Assembly (NCBI GenBank): GCA_023429265.1
Contig: JAEYVS010000087.1
Span: 1 to 14,805 of the forward strand
DNA from: Bacteroidota bacterium
GTDB taxonomy: Bacteria > Bacteroidota > Ignavibacteria > Tepidaquicellales > Tepidaquicellaceae
DNA: 14,805 nt
Direction: 5' to 3'
Position numbers and translations under genes: made by a program
Notes under the pieces: model-generated
Database searches by the model: none
The model's input: the letters and a program-made list of their open reading frames with translations, nothing else
What the model was told of the DNA's origin: nothing
Shown here: piece after piece, positions 12,596 through 14,805 of the stretch
How the letters are laid out: each line of letters starts with the position of its first letter
Numbering within the stretch: position 1 is the stretch's first letter

Positions 12596-14755
12596 TTACT
12601 TAATTAATATCATTTTTTTAGTATCCACGAAATCTCCTGCCGTAAGCTTATAAAAATATACTCCGCTTGAAAGTTTACTTCCGTCAAACAGATATTCATA
12701 AGACCCTGCGTTTAACTCTTTATTAATTAACGAGGCTACTTCCCTTCCGGCAAGGTCATATACTTTCAAATTTACATTCAGATTTTTGGGAATGCTGAAT
12801 TTAATTGCAGTGGAAGGATTAAATGGATTCGGATAGTTCTGCTGTAATTCAAATTTATTAGGAATTGAATTATTCTGAGGATCTTCGACACCAACAAGAA
12901 CTTCCCCGTTTAATTGAATACCCCAGGCATATACCATACCCGTATCGCCTGATGCATCATCATTTACTTTTAATCGCCAGATTCCCTGTGGATTGTCCCC
13001 TCCAAAAATCGAATTGAAGTTTTGCTCGGGTTTTATCCTCGGCATAAAGGATGTATACCTGCCATTCACAAAACTGCTGTCCGCCTGGTCATCAAATATT
13101 CCAATAATGTCGCCTGCCTGTTGGGATGTAGTAAACCTGTCAAAGCAGATCCTTGCGGAGTCCCCGTTTGGAGCAAAAACCGTAGCCTCTATATCACCAT
13201 CATAAGAATGGTTGATTGCAAGGAATATATTCACGTCTGAGATAGTTGTATTTGAGTTTACATATATGCTGTCAAATATGCTCCCCGAGGTCCCTGTTTC
13301 AGGCAGCCTCTTATTCACGGTTTTCATCCTGTATCCTTTTGGGAAATTACCTGCGTCGTATCTTAGTAGTGGTGAAACAGGCGTATAATTAGTTGAATTC
13401 GGATTTGAAAATTTCACATCTTTTCTTAATATGACGTTGGGTCCAGTTTCCGCGCTGGGAGATAACCCACCATCAAAATTATATACCACTTCTACGCCTG
13501 CCAGATCATTAGACCTGTCGATTGATGTATACATAAAATCGCGGATCTGTTGAGCTGTTTTCTCGATCTTTGATATTCTAATTTCATCAATGTAACCGTT
13601 AAAACTTTCCCCCGTTGGATGACCACCTATAAAGAGTGAATCTGTATTATTTACAGCAAGTCCTAATGTAGATGTAATTTGTTGTACTCCATTTATGTAT
13701 AACCTCGATACACCGGTAGAGCTTTGTGAAAATGCAATGTGAGTCCACGTTCTTAATGGCAATGGAACACTTGTACCAAGTCCACTTGAATTAACCGCGG
13801 CAACAATACCCCCTCCTGATGAAACAAACATCCTATATCCGCTTGAAAGAGATGTGCCTTTAGAAAAGATTCGTTGAGTAACCCCGCTATGATTTTTTAT
13901 GTAGATCCAGGCTTCCATCGTAAACTGCCCATCTACCTCAATATTTGAATGTGTAGGAGTCGCCGCGTAATCACCATCCCCGTCAAATACAAGAGACTGG
14001 TTTGGAGATATTGTGGTATATAGCTGATCTGTTAAGCTAACCTCTGTTATATTACTGCTGAAAATGGGGTTATTATTATTGGTCCAGTCAATCAGATTAT
14101 ATGGATTTCCAAGGGAAAAACTATTATTAAATGTCAGTGATAACATCAATGACGAATATACTGGAGATGATTCCGCATTTAAAATGTTCATAAAGGTTCT
14201 GTAATTAGTTCTGATCTCGGTGGCCGAAAGGGATCTATTCCAAACCCTGATATCATCCATCATTCCCCAATATGTAAAAGTAGATTGCTTCCCGATAAAT
14301 AAAGAATCGGTATTTGCCGGAGGAGGAGATGCGGAAACATTTGAAGTATCGTGAACACCATTTATGTATATTGTGAATTGATTTGTGCCCGCATTATATG
14401 TAGCAGCAACGTGAGACCATTCATTAAGAGGAAGCGCAGAACCGACCGGAGATGTTAAGCGTGAAATATTATTGGTAACTACTGTCGGGCGTCTGCTGGA
14501 AAGTTTCAATCCATAAGAGCAAGCTGATCCTTTTGACATTATGACCATGTTTGAAGAATTGAATGTCGGATGCACCCACGCCTCCAGTGTGAAACTTCCT
14601 GTAATGTTTATGAAAGACGTAGGCCTTACCCTTAAATAGCTGTTGGTATTGCCGGCGAAGTTCACCGCGTGATTCCAAAACATCTGCGCATCAGCTGCCG
14701 TAGAGAAAAGAAATACCAGTAACAACAAAAATAATTTCGTTCGTAAATTTTTCAT
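12596..14755 (-). CDS. Secreted LamG x2 / P-domain protein with T9SS C-terminal sorting domain
   Basis: 719 residues. Order of parts: Sec signal peptide (1-23, cleavage after ADA); first LamG/concanavalin-like domain about 29-190 (GSFTLEAWVHP, NEWSHVAATYN, IYINGV, MMDDIRVWNRSLSATEI); second LamG domain about 252-410 (QFTMEAWIYIKN, RTWTHIAFSQS, LYINGVQQI, GYIDEIRISKIEKT); a proprotein-convertase P-domain about 485-617 (SDVNIFLAINHSYDGDIEATVFAPNGD, NPQGIWRLKVNDDASGDTGMVYAWGIQLNGE); and a T9SS type A sorting domain about 636-719 (QNYPNPFNPST, LKVYDLAGREVASL, SGVYFYKL, KKMILIK). It is predicted to be exported by Sec, crosses the outer membrane by T9SS, and is anchored or released outside. LamG domains often bind glycans or proteins. 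No protease catalytic domain accompanies the P-domain. The gene is complete here, ending in a clear terminator; its promoter is outside the window or in the last 50 bp. Confidence 0.92.
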   Translation of the reverse strand: MKNLRTKLFLLLLVFLFSTAADAQMFWNHAVNFAGNTNSYLRVRPTSFINITGSFTLEAWVHPTFNSSNMVIMSKGSACSYGLKLSSRRPTVVTNNISRLTSPVGSALPLNEWSHVAATYNAGTNQFTIYINGVHDTSNVSASPPPANTDSLFIGKQSTFTYWGMMDDIRVWNRSLSATEIRTNYRTFMNILNAESSPVYSSLMLSLTFNNSFSLGNPYNLIDWTNNNNPIFSSNITEVSLTDQLYTTISPNQSLVFDGDGDYAATPTHSNIEVDGQFTMEAWIYIKNHSGVTQRIFSKGTSLSSGYRMFVSSGGGIVAAVNSSGLGTSVPLPLRTWTHIAFSQSSTGVSRLYINGVQQITSTLGLAVNNTDSLFIGGHPTGESFNGYIDEIRISKIEKTAQQIRDFMYTSIDRSNDLAGVEVVYNFDGGLSPSAETGPNVILRKDVKFSNPNSTNYTPVSPLLRYDAGNFPKGYRMKTVNKRLPETGTSGSIFDSIYVNSNTTISDVNIFLAINHSYDGDIEATVFAPNGDSARICFDRFTTSQQAGDIIGIFDDQADSSFVNGRYTSFMPRIKPEQNFNSIFGGDNPQGIWRLKVNDDASGDTGMVYAWGIQLNGEVLVGVEDPQNNSIPNKFELQQNYPNPFNPSTAIKFSIPKNLNVNLKVYDLAGREVASLINKELNAGSYEYLFDGSKLSSGVYFYKLTAGDFVDTKKMILIK

Positions 14756-14805
14756 TTTTATGGTGTTTGAGATTTTATTTTAAAAAATGTTTATACGAAA
14801 ATATG

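Overview
The window looks like a chromosomal segment of an Ignavibacteria-like member of the Bacteroidota/Chlorobiota group. The main evidence is the type IX secretion (T9SS) sorting domain at the C-terminus of the last protein, with the N-Y-P-N-P-F-N-P-S-T signature typical of these bacteria. Supporting signs are the AT-rich intergenic DNA, mostly weak or absent Shine-Dalgarno sites, and a purS/purQ arrangement. This placement is an inference from protein motifs; no rRNA gene is present.

Layout, left to right. Positions 1-793 (minus) hold the N-terminal part of a GT2 glycosyltransferase with a long basic N-terminal extension, cut by the window edge. Positions 794-1872 are non-coding. The first half (923-1317) is packed with perfect inverted repeats and a duplicated two-hairpin unit, resembling REP/BIME-type palindromic repeats. 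The second half is AT-rich and contains a near-consensus sigma-70-type promoter (1409-1437) pointing right. Then comes a Tat-exported PhoX/DUF839-family protein (1873-3549, plus), convergent with a glutamate dehydrogenase gene (3584-5005, minus).

From 14755 back to 3584 nearly everything is on the minus strand. Its transcription-order blocks are: (i) a large secreted protein with two LamG-like domains, a P-domain and a T9SS tail, closed by a clear terminator (12540-12572); (ii) a predicted outer-membrane beta-barrel protein followed 5 bp later by a putative lipoprotein metallo-beta-lactamase-fold hydrolase; (iii) holA (DNA polymerase III delta), an ECF sigma factor and a single-TM putative anti-sigma factor, closed by a clear terminator (7856-7885); (iv) a candidate promoter (7802-7831) and purS-purQ-tatA-gatA, followed by glutamate dehydrogenase. 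A small DUF4242 protein (10585-10857) is the only other plus-strand gene.

Functionally the region mixes housekeeping genes (purine synthesis, tRNA-dependent amidation, glutamate metabolism, replication clamp loading) with envelope and export functions (TatA, a Tat substrate, a T9SS substrate, a beta-barrel/lipoprotein pair, and an envelope-type sigma/anti-sigma pair). I see no phage, CRISPR array, transposase, tRNA or rRNA, and no defence system. The most unusual parts are the palindrome cluster with the promoter downstream of it, the beta-barrel/hydrolase pair, and the sigma factor partnered by an anti-sigma-like protein without a zinc-finger signature.
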